DNA of 30,809 bases, taken from positions 1 through 30,809 of the IMG/VR virus record IMGVR_UViG_3300037882_001761, one strand, 5' to 3'. This document shows positions 7,171 to 14,833 of the stretch, piece after piece. Position numbers and translations under genes: made by a program. Position 1 is the stretch's first letter; the number at the start of each line of letters is the position of its first letter. This DNA is from a virus. The notes beneath the pieces are model-generated. The model saw only the letters and a list, made by a program, of their open reading frames with translations. It did no database searches and was not told where the DNA came from.

Positions 7171-7460
7171 AATTGCTACGAAGAATTGCCGACTGGCTAC
7201 GTCTGAAGTTCTGCCGAGAACTCGCTCCCGGCATCCCGAACGACGGAAAGACAAAAGCCGTTTACTTTGATAATCCAACAACTAGACAGTCTTGCGGTTT
7301 TGATTCGTGTGGTAAGTCCGCAACCTCATTTATCCGATGGGGGGTGGATGGTCGCCAGTGCTCTAACGTCTGCAACGAGCATTGCCACGAGGTTTGGGAA
7401 AAGTGCCAGTCGCAAATTACAGCAGGCGTTTGTGTTTGGATTCAATCGGAACCGCAGTAA
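7167..7460 (+). CDS. small cysteine-rich, possibly zinc-binding protein
   Basis: GTG 7167 overlaps the stop of the HTH gene (GTGA). The 97-residue protein has a basic amphipathic N-terminus (KLLRRIADWLRLKFCREL) followed by a cysteine/histidine-rich part: SCGFDSCG, then QCSNVCNEHCHEVWEKC and a late Cys. The spacing suggests a zinc-stabilised small domain. No family is recognised. The protease frame overlaps its 3' half in another phase, but that upstream extension of the protease looks non-coding, so this gene is preferred for 7167-7460. Confidence 0.6.
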   Translation: MKLLRRIADWLRLKFCRELAPGIPNDGKTKAVYFDNPTTRQSCGFDSCGKSATSFIRWGVDGRQCSNVCNEHCHEVWEKCQSQITAGVCVWIQSEPQ

Positions 7461-7551
7461 CCAGGATTATTTTTGTGCCGATCCTTCCGTTGTTTCTAGA
7501 CCTTCCGTGAACCGTTTGCGTGTTTTGCGGAGTGTAGCAATCTTGTATGGC

Positions 7552-8901
7552 ATGCCCGCAACAGTTCTCAAAAAAGCAGTTCTCAAAGACGGTGACTATC
7601 ACTCTCCAGATGGGGTGGTGAACGTCACTCCGGAGCGTCGCCGCCATTGGGCCAACAGCTTCCAAAAAATGCGTGAAGCTGGTGCTCATATTCCCGTCGC
7701 ATGGGATCACGGCACGAACGAGGAAGAATTGTCACCAACTGAGGGTGACCGCTCGGCAGCCAACACGATTGGCGAACTGGTCGATATTGTCGTGACCGAT
7801 GACGGCATCGAGTTCAGCGTTCAAGTCTCAGACCCGCACGCGATTGGCCGAGCCGAACGGAACGAAGTCTACGTCTCGCCAGTGATTTTTCCGAACTGGA
7901 AAAACTCTCACGGTCACGAGTTCAGCGATTGCATCACGCACGTTGATCTCGTCAATCATCCAGTGGACCACTCTCAGGGGCCATTCGTAACGGTGACGCA
8001 AGAACCGGGGATCGTGGCTTGTTGCTTACGGATGGGTTTATCAACCAACGTTTATACGAAGGCGATTCGCATGGCCAAATCTGAAGACGATCATTATTAC
8101 GGCAACAAAGCCGACATCGAAAACCACGATGGCAGCGGCAAAGGCCCGAAGAAAGCTCGCGGCAAGAAAGCTCGCGGCGGACGCAAAGGCAAGCGAAAAA
8201 TGTCTCTCGTTCGCATGGGTGGCGATAACACGGACGACGAAGAAAAGAAAGACACTCCGGAAGGCGACGATTCGCCAGCCGATGAAAAATCCGACGATTC
8301 GCCCGCTGAAACGATGGCCGACGAAGCAAACGGCGAAAGCGATGGTTACGACAGCATCGATGAGATTCTCGACATGCTCGAAGAATTCAAGATTGCGTTG
8401 CCAGATGACACTGACGATTCCAATTTGCTGGATCGGCTGCGAACCGCTTTACACGTTGCCATCGCTCACAAGGGCGGCGGCGATGACGAGGCACCAGTGC
8501 CGGGGGCCGACGATCAAATGCAAGTCGCCTCGCCGATGATGCAGACGATGAGCCTGCAATCGAAAACGGCGTTTCTGTTCGCCGAAAAGATTCACCGGGA
8601 CAACATCCAACGCGACCTGAAGCAGCTTTTGGCCGACGGCAAATGCACGCCGGTTGAAATCAAGGAACGCGAATCCTCGCTCAAGGCCATCAAGTTGAGT
8701 CTGGACGACCAAGGCAACACCAAGCCAAGCGACGTGGAAAAATGGATCGCTTCACGGCAACCCGTTCCCAAGGGCACGTTCTGGGATGCGTCTCAACGGT
8801 TGTCGTTGCAAGTCATCGACCAGCCTGCCGATTTGAACGGCGGACTGACCCCCGAACAAGCTCAAGCGACCGCAGATTGGGCGCTTGGCAAAAAGAAATA
8901 G
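7552..8901 (+). CDS. prohead protease with scaffold-like C-terminus (Mu I-like candidate)
   Basis: The open frame extends back to 7267, but that part overlaps the preceding gene. Protein-like sequence begins near ATG 7552 (TTG 7543, with GGAG 10 bases upstream, is an alternative). Of 449 residues, the first ~145 form the protease-like domain: VPVAWDHG-type segment near residues 47-53, a beta-rich core (IGELVDIVVTDDGIEFSVQV) and HVDLVNHPVDHSQGPF at about 129-144. This is followed by a very basic stretch (about 197-220), a strongly acidic Asp/Glu-rich linker (about 224-280) and helical sequence to the end. The layout matches Mu gpI-type proteins in which protease and scaffold share one polypeptide. 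It lies directly upstream of decoration and capsid genes, where such genes belong. The catalytic residues cannot be fixed by eye. Confidence 0.7.
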   Translation: MPATVLKKAVLKDGDYHSPDGVVNVTPERRRHWANSFQKMREAGAHIPVAWDHGTNEEELSPTEGDRSAANTIGELVDIVVTDDGIEFSVQVSDPHAIGRAERNEVYVSPVIFPNWKNSHGHEFSDCITHVDLVNHPVDHSQGPFVTVTQEPGIVACCLRMGLSTNVYTKAIRMAKSEDDHYYGNKADIENHDGSGKGPKKARGKKARGGRKGKRKMSLVRMGGDNTDDEEKKDTPEGDDSPADEKSDDSPAETMADEANGESDGYDSIDEILDMLEEFKIALPDDTDDSNLLDRLRTALHVAIAHKGGGDDEAPVPGADDQMQVASPMMQTMSLQSKTAFLFAEKIHRDNIQRDLKQLLADGKCTPVEIKERESSLKAIKLSLDDQGNTKPSDVEKWIASRQPVPKGTFWDASQRLSLQVIDQPADLNGGLTPEQAQATADWALGKKK

Positions 8902-8924
8902 TTTCGATTTTATTTCCGTTTGTC

Positions 8925-8948
8925 AGAGGTAAGTCATACCCTCTTTTT
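8925..8948 (+). terminator. weak intrinsic terminator after protease gene
   Basis: AGAGG (8925-8929) can pair with CCTCT (8940-8944), extendable by GT/AC with a bulge, and is followed by five T. The stem is short, so at most a partial terminator or a processing site. Confidence 0.35.
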
Positions 8949-8962
8949 GAAGGATACTGAAA

Positions 8963-9808
8963 ATGAGTCAAGGTGGCTGGGGAATTCCGGGCGTCGGTGC
9001 CGATCGCACCGTTACCGAATCTGAAATTCTGTGGGGTTCGGATCAAGTCCGAAGCTCGATTCTGTGGAAGTCTGGCGTTATCAGCGGTACGACTCGCGAC
9101 GCTGGCAACACGCCCACGACGATCCTGCGACCGGGTTTGATTCTCGGAAAACTGGATTCGAGCGAAAATCTGTACGAAGAATGGAACGCGGACGTGGCCA
9201 CCGGCACGCAAAATTTTGCGGGAGTGCTCGACACCGAACTGCGGGCGCAAGACTTTGATGCGACGAACGCCGATCGAGTGTTCCGTGTTTTGGTTGGCCG
9301 CGCTGCCGTCAAGGCTCGCCGCCTGCTGATCGAAGGGGCCGCGTTCTTGGGTCACGCCAACGAATACTTGGCACGCCGCCAAATGGTGGCCGCTGGGTTC
9401 GTGTTCGACGATGACCCGCAAGGTTACTTGGGTGGACTCGGCAATCGTTTCGCGACCGTCACCGGCACGTCCGACACACTGACGGCTTTGGAAACTGGAA
9501 CCACGCTGTTCTACAGCAGTGCATCAGCCGTGGCTGTCACGCTGCCAACTTTGCAGGCCGGTTTGGTCTATGAAATTGTCCGCACGGGTGACGAGGAAAT
9601 CGTTGTCAGTTCTGCGGCTGGAAATGACATGCTGGTTGGCAACGATGCCTCGGCAAGCAGCATCACATTTACGACTGCTGGGCAGCACATTGGGGCAACA
9701 ATTCGGGTGGAAGGCGTTTACGTCGGCACCACTCTGAAGTGGAAAACCACACTGCCGCCCGCACCGTTCGGCACGGGCACCGCGACGCTCGCCTACGGAA
9801 TTACCTAG
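8963..9808 (+). CDS. head decoration protein (lambda gpD-type) with C-terminal beta domain
   Basis: GAAGGA precedes ATG 8963. The first ~155 residues have the pattern of the lambda head-decoration family: RPGLILGK near residue 55, NLYEEWN, GVLDTELRAQDFDATNADR, then FRVLVGRAAVKARRLLIEG and HANEYLARRQMVAAGFVFDD. A second, beta-rich Thr/Ala-rich segment follows (about 165-265), making it 281 residues, far longer than lambda gpD (110). The extra part may protrude from the capsid surface. It would stabilise the expanded head after DNA packaging. The neighbours, protease upstream and major capsid gene downstream, agree. Confidence 0.8.
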   Translation: MSQGGWGIPGVGADRTVTESEILWGSDQVRSSILWKSGVISGTTRDAGNTPTTILRPGLILGKLDSSENLYEEWNADVATGTQNFAGVLDTELRAQDFDATNADRVFRVLVGRAAVKARRLLIEGAAFLGHANEYLARRQMVAAGFVFDDDPQGYLGGLGNRFATVTGTSDTLTALETGTTLFYSSASAVAVTLPTLQAGLVYEIVRTGDEEIVVSSAAGNDMLVGNDASASSITFTTAGQHIGATIRVEGVYVGTTLKWKTTLPPAPFGTGTATLAYGIT

Positions 9809-9827
9809 TCCGATTGAAAAACAAGAC

Positions 9828-9853
9828 GCGGGCGGTAAGTGCCGCCCGCTTTT
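9828..9853 (+). terminator. intrinsic terminator between decoration and capsid genes
   Basis: A perfect 8-bp GC stem GCGGGCGG (9828-9835) / CCGCCCGC (9842-9849) with a 6-base loop is followed by TTTT (9850-9853). It probably reduces read-through or stabilises the upstream message; the capsid gene 35 bases downstream then needs read-through or its own promoter. Confidence 0.75.
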
Positions 9854-9888
9854 CGACAGTTTGAAAATCACGCAAGAGGAAAAATCTC

Positions 9889-11061
9889 ATGGCCGGTTAT
9901 CTCGACATCCTTCGTCCGCAGGTTCTCACCCAGGTGGTGAAGCAGGTCGTTTCATCGGCTGACCCGATTCTCAACTTCATGGGTTTCGAGCCGGGCGGAT
10001 CGAACGAACGCTTTTTCGGCCACGGTCGGGAAGGTTTGTTTCACGTCTACGATGACGTGCGCAAGCCAGCCAAGGGCCGTGCTCCCGGCACTCCGGCCGC
10101 ACGCTCCAGCAAGCAACCCATGAAAGCTGTGCCATTCGTCTATCCTCGGATGCACGATTCTGTCTCGCTGTTGGCGGAATTTTTCCACAACCTCGGACAG
10201 ATCGGCAACCCTGCCCAACGTGACGAGGCGGGCAAGGCGATGATTATGCGTCAAACGCAATCGCTCATGCAAAAAGCCGCCAACTGGCGCATCGCTTTGA
10301 CGGTGGGCATGTTGCGGGATCAACTGTACTTCCACGAAGACGGCGACGATTGGCACGTCAGCTACGCTTCGGCCAGTTCGATTTTCCAGGTGAATTGCCG
10401 AACGCCTTCTGGCAACAAGTCGCAACTAAACATGGCGAACCGCGCGGGCACGTCAATCTTTGGTGCGTCGATCATCGACGTACCTTGGACATCGTCCGGT
10501 GCGAACATTCCGTTGCACATCGCCAAGATCAATCAGGCTCGCGCCGTGCAAGGCGTGGGGCCAGTCACCGACATTCACCTGAATTCGGTACTCTGGCAGT
10601 CGATCATCAATAATGATTACCTCGCCGTTCAGGCTGGTATCGCTCAATCCCCGTTTACCACGTTCCAGCGTGAAACCGGCAAACGCCCGGACGGCACGCC
10701 GGTCCATGAATACGTTGGGTCGTTCAACGCTCTGCCGGGCATCAAGTGGCACATTTCGGATGAAGGCGTCGAACTGTGGGACGAAAGTTCCAACGACTTC
10801 TTGTGGACGAAACATTGGGCCGACACGATGGCCGTGTTGATGAGCGATCCGAAGTCGCGGGCCGATGGCTTCACGCTCTATCAGGGTTCGGAACCGATTG
10901 CCGAATACGATGGCGGGCCGAAAACCGTGCGGGTGGGCTTGTCCGCTTGGTCGAAAGACACGGCGAATCCCACGGCCACGGAATGCTACATTCTCGACAA
11001 CTGCTTGCCAGTCAATCACGATCCGTTTGCCATCGACGTGGCGACCGTTTCAGGCTTCTAG
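9889..11061 (+). CDS. major capsid protein (lambda gpE-type, HK97 fold)
   Basis: GAGGAAAAATCTC precedes ATG 9889. The 390-residue protein follows the lambda gpE family pattern: an N-terminal helix (ILRPQVLTQVVKQV), a region about 60-110 with KAVPFVYPRMHDSVSLLAEF, then long helices (MIMRQTQSLMQKAANWRIAL) and a beta-rich core with DIHLNSVLWQSIINND and a C-terminal beta segment (TVRVGLSAWSKDTANPTATE). It is somewhat longer than lambda gpE (341). It forms the icosahedral shell, and its position after protease and decoration genes is canonical. No truncation is seen. Confidence 0.88.
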   Translation: MAGYLDILRPQVLTQVVKQVVSSADPILNFMGFEPGGSNERFFGHGREGLFHVYDDVRKPAKGRAPGTPAARSSKQPMKAVPFVYPRMHDSVSLLAEFFHNLGQIGNPAQRDEAGKAMIMRQTQSLMQKAANWRIALTVGMLRDQLYFHEDGDDWHVSYASASSIFQVNCRTPSGNKSQLNMANRAGTSIFGASIIDVPWTSSGANIPLHIAKINQARAVQGVGPVTDIHLNSVLWQSIINNDYLAVQAGIAQSPFTTFQRETGKRPDGTPVHEYVGSFNALPGIKWHISDEGVELWDESSNDFLWTKHWADTMAVLMSDPKSRADGFTLYQGSEPIAEYDGGPKTVRVGLSAWSKDTANPTATECYILDNCLPVNHDPFAIDVATVSGF

Positions 11062-11097
11062 TTCACAAGTTTGACGCTCACATAAACGAGGTTTGAA

Positions 11098-11553
11098 ATG
11101 CTCCCATTCCTACGAAAAGGCTCGCTGATTTTGGAGCGACCTACGGCGGCACTTCCTCAGACGACCACTGGCAGCTTGTTCCGCATTACTGGCGGCAAAG
11201 TTCGCATCAAGTCGATTGTGGGTGAAGTCACGACCGTGATTCAAACGCAAGCGAACGACACTAAGCTCTTGTTCAATCCGGCTGGGACTGGATCAAACAT
11301 TGATATGTGCGCCGTGCTCGACATCACAGCCGATGCGGTGGGCACGCTCTACTCGATTACTGGGACTCTGGCCACTGCGATGAAATCAACATCGGTTTGG
11401 CTTGTGGCTCCCGCAGACGACATTGCCGCACCGGGCATGGTGCTCGCTCCCGGCGACATTGTTTTGAGTTGTGCGGCTTCAAACACCGGCAACGTGAAAT
11501 GGACGATCAACTACGAGCCGGTCGATGAAGGCTCGAATATCGCGATTCTGTAA
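11098..11553 (+). CDS. small beta-rich structural protein after capsid gene
   Basis: GAGG lies 8 bases before ATG 11098. The 151-residue protein is rich in Thr/Ala/Ile/Val, with beta-type sequence such as GSLFRITGGKVRIKSIVGEV and a late YEPVDEGSNIAIL end. No catalytic or membrane motif is seen. Its place between the major capsid gene and a terminator suggests a head or head-tail structural protein produced with the capsid. The family is not recognised. Confidence 0.65.
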   Translation: MLPFLRKGSLILERPTAALPQTTTGSLFRITGGKVRIKSIVGEVTTVIQTQANDTKLLFNPAGTGSNIDMCAVLDITADAVGTLYSITGTLATAMKSTSVWLVAPADDIAAPGMVLAPGDIVLSCAASNTGNVKWTINYEPVDEGSNIAIL

Positions 11554-11575
11554 GGTTCGCTCGTTACGCTCCGAG

Positions 11576-11608
11576 GCCGGTCGGCGTTACAACCGGCTGG
11601 CCTTTTTT
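11576..11608 (+). terminator. intrinsic terminator closing the capsid cluster
   Basis: GCCGGT (11576-11581) pairs with ACCGGC (11592-11597) around a 10-base loop; TGGCC and TTTTTT (11603-11608) follow. A neighbouring GGCC (11575-11578) can also pair with GGCC (11599-11602). Reasonable Rho-independent terminator before the connector/tail genes. Confidence 0.65.
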
Positions 11609-11619
11609 ATTGGTGTCTG

Positions 11620-12135
11620 ATGATTAGCCTGACCCCCTATTGCACGCAAGGCGAAATGGAGCGGTTTTTCTCCGCTCAGGGGGTGACGGCGTTTTCAGAC
11701 CACGACGAAAGCGGTGCGAACGACACCGGCGTGGTGGACGACTGCATCGAGCGGGCGACCACTGAAATCACGGACCTCGCTCACAATTGGTACGACCAAA
11801 CCGGTTTACTACTCTCGCCCACGGTCAAACGCTGGGCGGTGGTTGTGGCGACGTTTTATCTGTGCGAGTTGCGCGGCAATCCCGTGCCGGAATCCATCGC
11901 TAACGATTATATGCGAATCATGGGACCGGGTGGATTCTTGGAGCGATTGGCGGAAGGCAAATACAAATTGGCGGGCGTGCCGATGCGAGCTGCTCTTGTG
12001 CCGACGTTCAGCAATCTCACCGTGGATCGACGCTATCAACGAAGCAACGTGCGAGTAACAAACAACAGCAGCACGGAAACGAGTACGCGACAGCAAGACA
12101 CGTCGCGCGACGTGCCTGGTTCTTACGGATTCTAA
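11620..12135 (+). CDS. head-tail connector, Mu gp36-like (DUF1320 type)
   Basis: The 171-residue protein begins MISLTPYCTQGEMERFFSA, the typical opening of Mu gp36/DUF1320-like proteins ('Y.t..dle..f'). It continues with a helical domain: DDCIERATTEITDLAHNWYD, then VKRWAVVVATFYLCELRGNP with the family's 'A...a.y.Lc.rrg...p' pattern. The C-terminus is Ser/Thr/Arg-rich and probably disordered. It likely forms the ring under the portal that links head to tail. The start at ATG 11620 follows the terminator, and the stop overlaps the next start (TAATG). Confidence 0.7.
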   Translation: MISLTPYCTQGEMERFFSAQGVTAFSDHDESGANDTGVVDDCIERATTEITDLAHNWYDQTGLLLSPTVKRWAVVVATFYLCELRGNPVPESIANDYMRIMGPGGFLERLAEGKYKLAGVPMRAALVPTFSNLTVDRRYQRSNVRVTNNSSTETSTRQQDTSRDVPGSYGF

Positions 12136-12983
12136 TGAGCAGTTCAACCATTTACTTCCGAGGTACGAAGAGCGAAGCCAAGGCGGCTGTCCGCGCGGCG
12201 GTGGCGCAGGCTTCCGGACGCGAACCGGACACGCTCAACATCAAGCACGGCATGGCACTGGCGGTGGGTGCGGCGGTGTTGGCCGACGTGAAAGACGACT
12301 TCGTTCGCAAGGCGGATGGCGGCACTGGCGAAGATGGCAACAAGTGGCCGCCGTTGGCACCGGCGACGATTGCCAACCGGCGTAAAGGTCCGGGTGATGC
12401 GGAATTATTGAAAGCAGCCGGGTTGAAAAAGAGCCATCGGTTCAAGCGGATGTTGAACAAAAACACACTGACGAAAGAGCAGCAAAAAGAGTGGGAGCGT
12501 GTTTACCGTTTCAACGTGCTGCGATTTGCTTTATCGACCACGCTGCCGACTGCGAACCAACGGGCACGGGCACTGGCTTGGGAACACGTCCGCAAGCTGG
12601 GGGCCGATCCGAAGATGAATCCCACGCGGGTGAATGTATTTGGCGGGAGACAAGTCAAGATTCTGCGTGACACGGGCCGTTTAATGAACTCACTTTCGCC
12701 GGGTGTGTTGTCGGGAGTTGGTCCGGACTCGTCCTATACGAAGCCTACGGCTGAAGGCGGCGAAGAACAGATTTTAGAGATTCTCGAAAGCGGAATGATG
12801 GTTGGGACGAACGTGAAATACGCGGCGACTCACCAATACGGTGACGCGGAAAGAAACATCCCGGCAAGGCCGTTCTTGCCGGACAATGGCACGGTGCCAG
12901 ATATTTGGCTGGCACGATGGGCGAAGAAAGCGAATGAAGCGTTGGCCGCTGGAATTCGATATGCGTTGCGGGTGCAAAGATGA
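12135..12983 (+). CDS. tail completion / virion morphogenesis protein (Mu gpG-like)
   Basis: This 282-residue protein has the hallmarks of the phage virion morphogenesis (gpG/gpS) family: DGNKWPPLAPATIANRRKG (the 'G..W.pla..T...r' box, about residues 66-85), ILRDTGRLMNSLS (about 174-187), and GTNVKYAATHQYG ... NIPARPFLPD near residues 220-252. About 90 residues of extra helical sequence between the boxes make it longer than the family's usual ~150-180 residues. It is required to finish the tail end before joining to the head. The context, after a gp36-like gene, fits. Confidence 0.8.
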   Translation: MSSSTIYFRGTKSEAKAAVRAAVAQASGREPDTLNIKHGMALAVGAAVLADVKDDFVRKADGGTGEDGNKWPPLAPATIANRRKGPGDAELLKAAGLKKSHRFKRMLNKNTLTKEQQKEWERVYRFNVLRFALSTTLPTANQRARALAWEHVRKLGADPKMNPTRVNVFGGRQVKILRDTGRLMNSLSPGVLSGVGPDSSYTKPTAEGGEEQILEILESGMMVGTNVKYAATHQYGDAERNIPARPFLPDNGTVPDIWLARWAKKANEALAAGIRYALRVQR

Positions 12984-13519
12984 TCGGCGCGGAGCGGGCG
13001 TTATTGCTCGCAGTTCGCGACACGTTGCGAGACTCGCCGTATTCGTTTGCCGAAACGGAATGCGAAATTGAATTTGACGAGATGACCCCTGCCACGGTTG
13101 GGCAACATTATCTGGCAGTGATGCCGGGTGGTTGGCGACCTGGGCCACGGCACGATAGCTGCGGGGGGGTGAATGATTTGGTTTACGGCGTGGACGTGCT
13201 GGTTATCAAACGCATCACGAACGTACCGAGAGACAGACGAAGAAACGTGTTCATCGACCAACTGGGATCGTTGGATGCGTTGATAGATAAGGTTTATCAA
13301 GCCGTTGATTTTAAGTATGGTTTGCTCGACACGGCCAACGGGACGATTGCGGTTGAAACCGGATCGCTGGAAGGTTTTGTTGAACCGCTCAAATTTAGTT
13401 ACGTTGACAAGCGACCAAGACTCGCACCTGCGGAACTGTTCTCAGGTGCCAAAGATAACGCGGCGGGAATGATGCGACTGGTTTCGTTCACGGGTGCGAG
13501 AAGGTTAACCCACAAATAA
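12980..13519 (+). CDS. unknown protein, tail-terminator candidate
   Basis: ATG 12980 overlaps the preceding stop (ATGA). The 179-residue protein has an N-terminal helix (GAERALLLAVRDTLRDSPY), a beta segment around 'HYLAVMPGGWRPGP', and a later 'DLVYGVDVLVIKRITNVPRD' strand followed by a helix that counts a dimer-like 'LDALIDKVYQAVD'. This helix-strand-strand-helix order recalls tail terminator (gpU-like) proteins, which sit at this position in siphophage operons. No sequence signature is decisive, so the role is inferred from position. Confidence 0.6.
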   Translation: MIGAERALLLAVRDTLRDSPYSFAETECEIEFDEMTPATVGQHYLAVMPGGWRPGPRHDSCGGVNDLVYGVDVLVIKRITNVPRDRRRNVFIDQLGSLDALIDKVYQAVDFKYGLLDTANGTIAVETGSLEGFVEPLKFSYVDKRPRLAPAELFSGAKDNAAGMMRLVSFTGARRLTHK

Positions 13520-13531
13520 GGATTTGATTTC

Positions 13532-13909
13532 ATGGCTTTCACTCATACGGTGAACGATACGCTGGTTGTCGAATCGTCATCGTTCACGGCTTCGCGAAAC
13601 TACACGGGCACGAATCGCGTTTCCATCGCCGAGACGGTGGCTGTCGGCACGAACACACTCATCAACGTGGCCATTGACGTTTCGGCGGTCAAGTCGTTTC
13701 GGATGCAATCCGACGTGGCAATGACTGTCAAAACCAACAGCAGTGGCTCGCCCGATGACACGATTACGCTGGTGGCTGGTATTCCCTACGTTTGGACTAC
13801 CGACAGCTACGACGCTTTCCTGCTCGGCACAGACGTAACGAAAGTTTACGTCACCAATGTGGCTGAGGCGGCGTTCAAGATCGAAGTGATTCAAGACTCG
13901 ACACCATAA
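13532..13909 (+). CDS. small beta-rich structural protein
   Basis: AAGGA precedes ATG 13532. The 125-residue protein is Thr/Val/Ser/Ala-rich throughout (for example VNDTLVVESSSFTASRNYTG) with alternating hydrophobics and an end of VAEAAFKIEVIQDSTP. No helices, cysteines or enzyme motifs stand out. It lies among tail genes and is probably a virion component; the family is not recognised. Confidence 0.6.
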   Translation: MAFTHTVNDTLVVESSSFTASRNYTGTNRVSIAETVAVGTNTLINVAIDVSAVKSFRMQSDVAMTVKTNSSGSPDDTITLVAGIPYVWTTDSYDAFLLGTDVTKVYVTNVAEAAFKIEVIQDSTP

Positions 13910-13914
13910 CAACT

Positions 13915-14313
13915 ATGGCTGGAATTCTCATACCACGGGATCGGACGACAAAGCAGCGGCCGCGCGGCTATTGCTACAATCCAGAGTGCTTGGAGAGTTC
14001 CGAACACGATCGGTTTGAGTTCAATTTGGAACACGATCGGTTAGCCTGTCCGAAGTGCGGAGCGAACGAATCGCCGATGGTGGGGTTGCTGGCATTGATT
14101 CACCTGATTGTGAAACATCCGCAGGGACGAATCAAAGGCGTGGGTGGGATTCGCTATGGCATCGCTTGCGATCCGGAACGGGCCTACATCGCGACGAACA
14201 CTAACAACGAATGCGGAACGGGCGACCCGGCAGCGGTGAATTGTTCGGGCTGTAAAGCTGAAATCGAGAAACAAAAAATGGCTGCCGTCATTGGCGAGCC
14301 GGTGAATATTTAA
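13915..14313 (+). CDS. zinc-ribbon protein in the tail gene cluster
   Basis: ATG 13915 follows the preceding stop by 5 bases. The 132-residue protein has several Cys pairs: YCYNPEC (CxxxxC), LACPKCG (CxxC), and later ACDPE, ECGTGDP, NCSGC. The first two form a zinc-ribbon-like pair near residues 20-45; the late CSGC may make a second site. The middle is 'LLALIHLIVKHPQGRIKGVG'. Zinc-ribbon proteins occur in phage virions and as host-factor binders, but I see no decisive clue for either. Confidence 0.65.
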   Translation: MAGILIPRDRTTKQRPRGYCYNPECLESSEHDRFEFNLEHDRLACPKCGANESPMVGLLALIHLIVKHPQGRIKGVGGIRYGIACDPERAYIATNTNNECGTGDPAAVNCSGCKAEIEKQKMAAVIGEPVNI

Positions 14314-14325
14314 AAGGATTACAAC

Positions 14326-14817
14326 ATGTTCATTGCTGGCCGGTACACGGCAACATACAACGCTCTTTCGCTGGGACAAACGGCGGAAGGGATCAAGCTC
14401 GCCTTTCGGTTTTTCAAACGCAAGATCATGGGCGATGCTGGTGGCGAGACTCGGCAAGATTCGGTTTATCGCGGGGCGGAAGTCACTGCCGACATGCGGT
14501 TGATCGAGTACAACGCGGCGGGTGCTCAAGCAGCTTTCTGGCCATACTCTGCGACGTTTCTTGACTTGGGCGAGATTGGCCGCTTAGACGTGGCCAGCAA
14601 CGTGGCCAAGCAGTTGATTATGACGGCGGTTGTTGGCACCACGGCAGCAGCCACACCGGCGAGCATTACGATGCCGCTGGTTTGTTTAGCGGAAGGCTTC
14701 CCGGTCGAATTGCTGTTTGCTCCCGACCTGCGCGAAGTGCCGTTGAAGTTCGACGTTTATCCCGGCGCGGTGGTTTCCGCTGGCAACAGTTTGGGCGTGT
14801 TTGGAACCCAAACCTAA
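14326..14817 (+). CDS. tail tube protein candidate
   Basis: AAGGA is 9 bases before ATG 14326. The 163-residue protein begins MFIAGRYTATYNALSLGQTA and shows the strand-turn pattern of phage tube proteins: an early 'G.y.at.n...lG.t..g', a central beta segment with MRLIEYN, and a late FDVYPG end. Length and position, before a tape-measure candidate, match a major tail tube subunit. There is no unambiguous family signature, so this is inference from size, composition and gene order. Confidence 0.55.
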   Translation: MFIAGRYTATYNALSLGQTAEGIKLAFRFFKRKIMGDAGGETRQDSVYRGAEVTADMRLIEYNAAGAQAAFWPYSATFLDLGEIGRLDVASNVAKQLIMTAVVGTTAAATPASITMPLVCLAEGFPVELLFAPDLREVPLKFDVYPGAVVSAGNSLGVFGTQT

Positions 14818-14833
14818 CTAGGTGGGGTTCGTT

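Noticed and set aside
7267-7551. N-terminal extension of the protease open frame
   Set aside because: Overlaps the better-supported Cys-rich gene at 7167-7460 in another phase and has no ribosome site or protein-like pattern; protein-like sequence starts near 7552.
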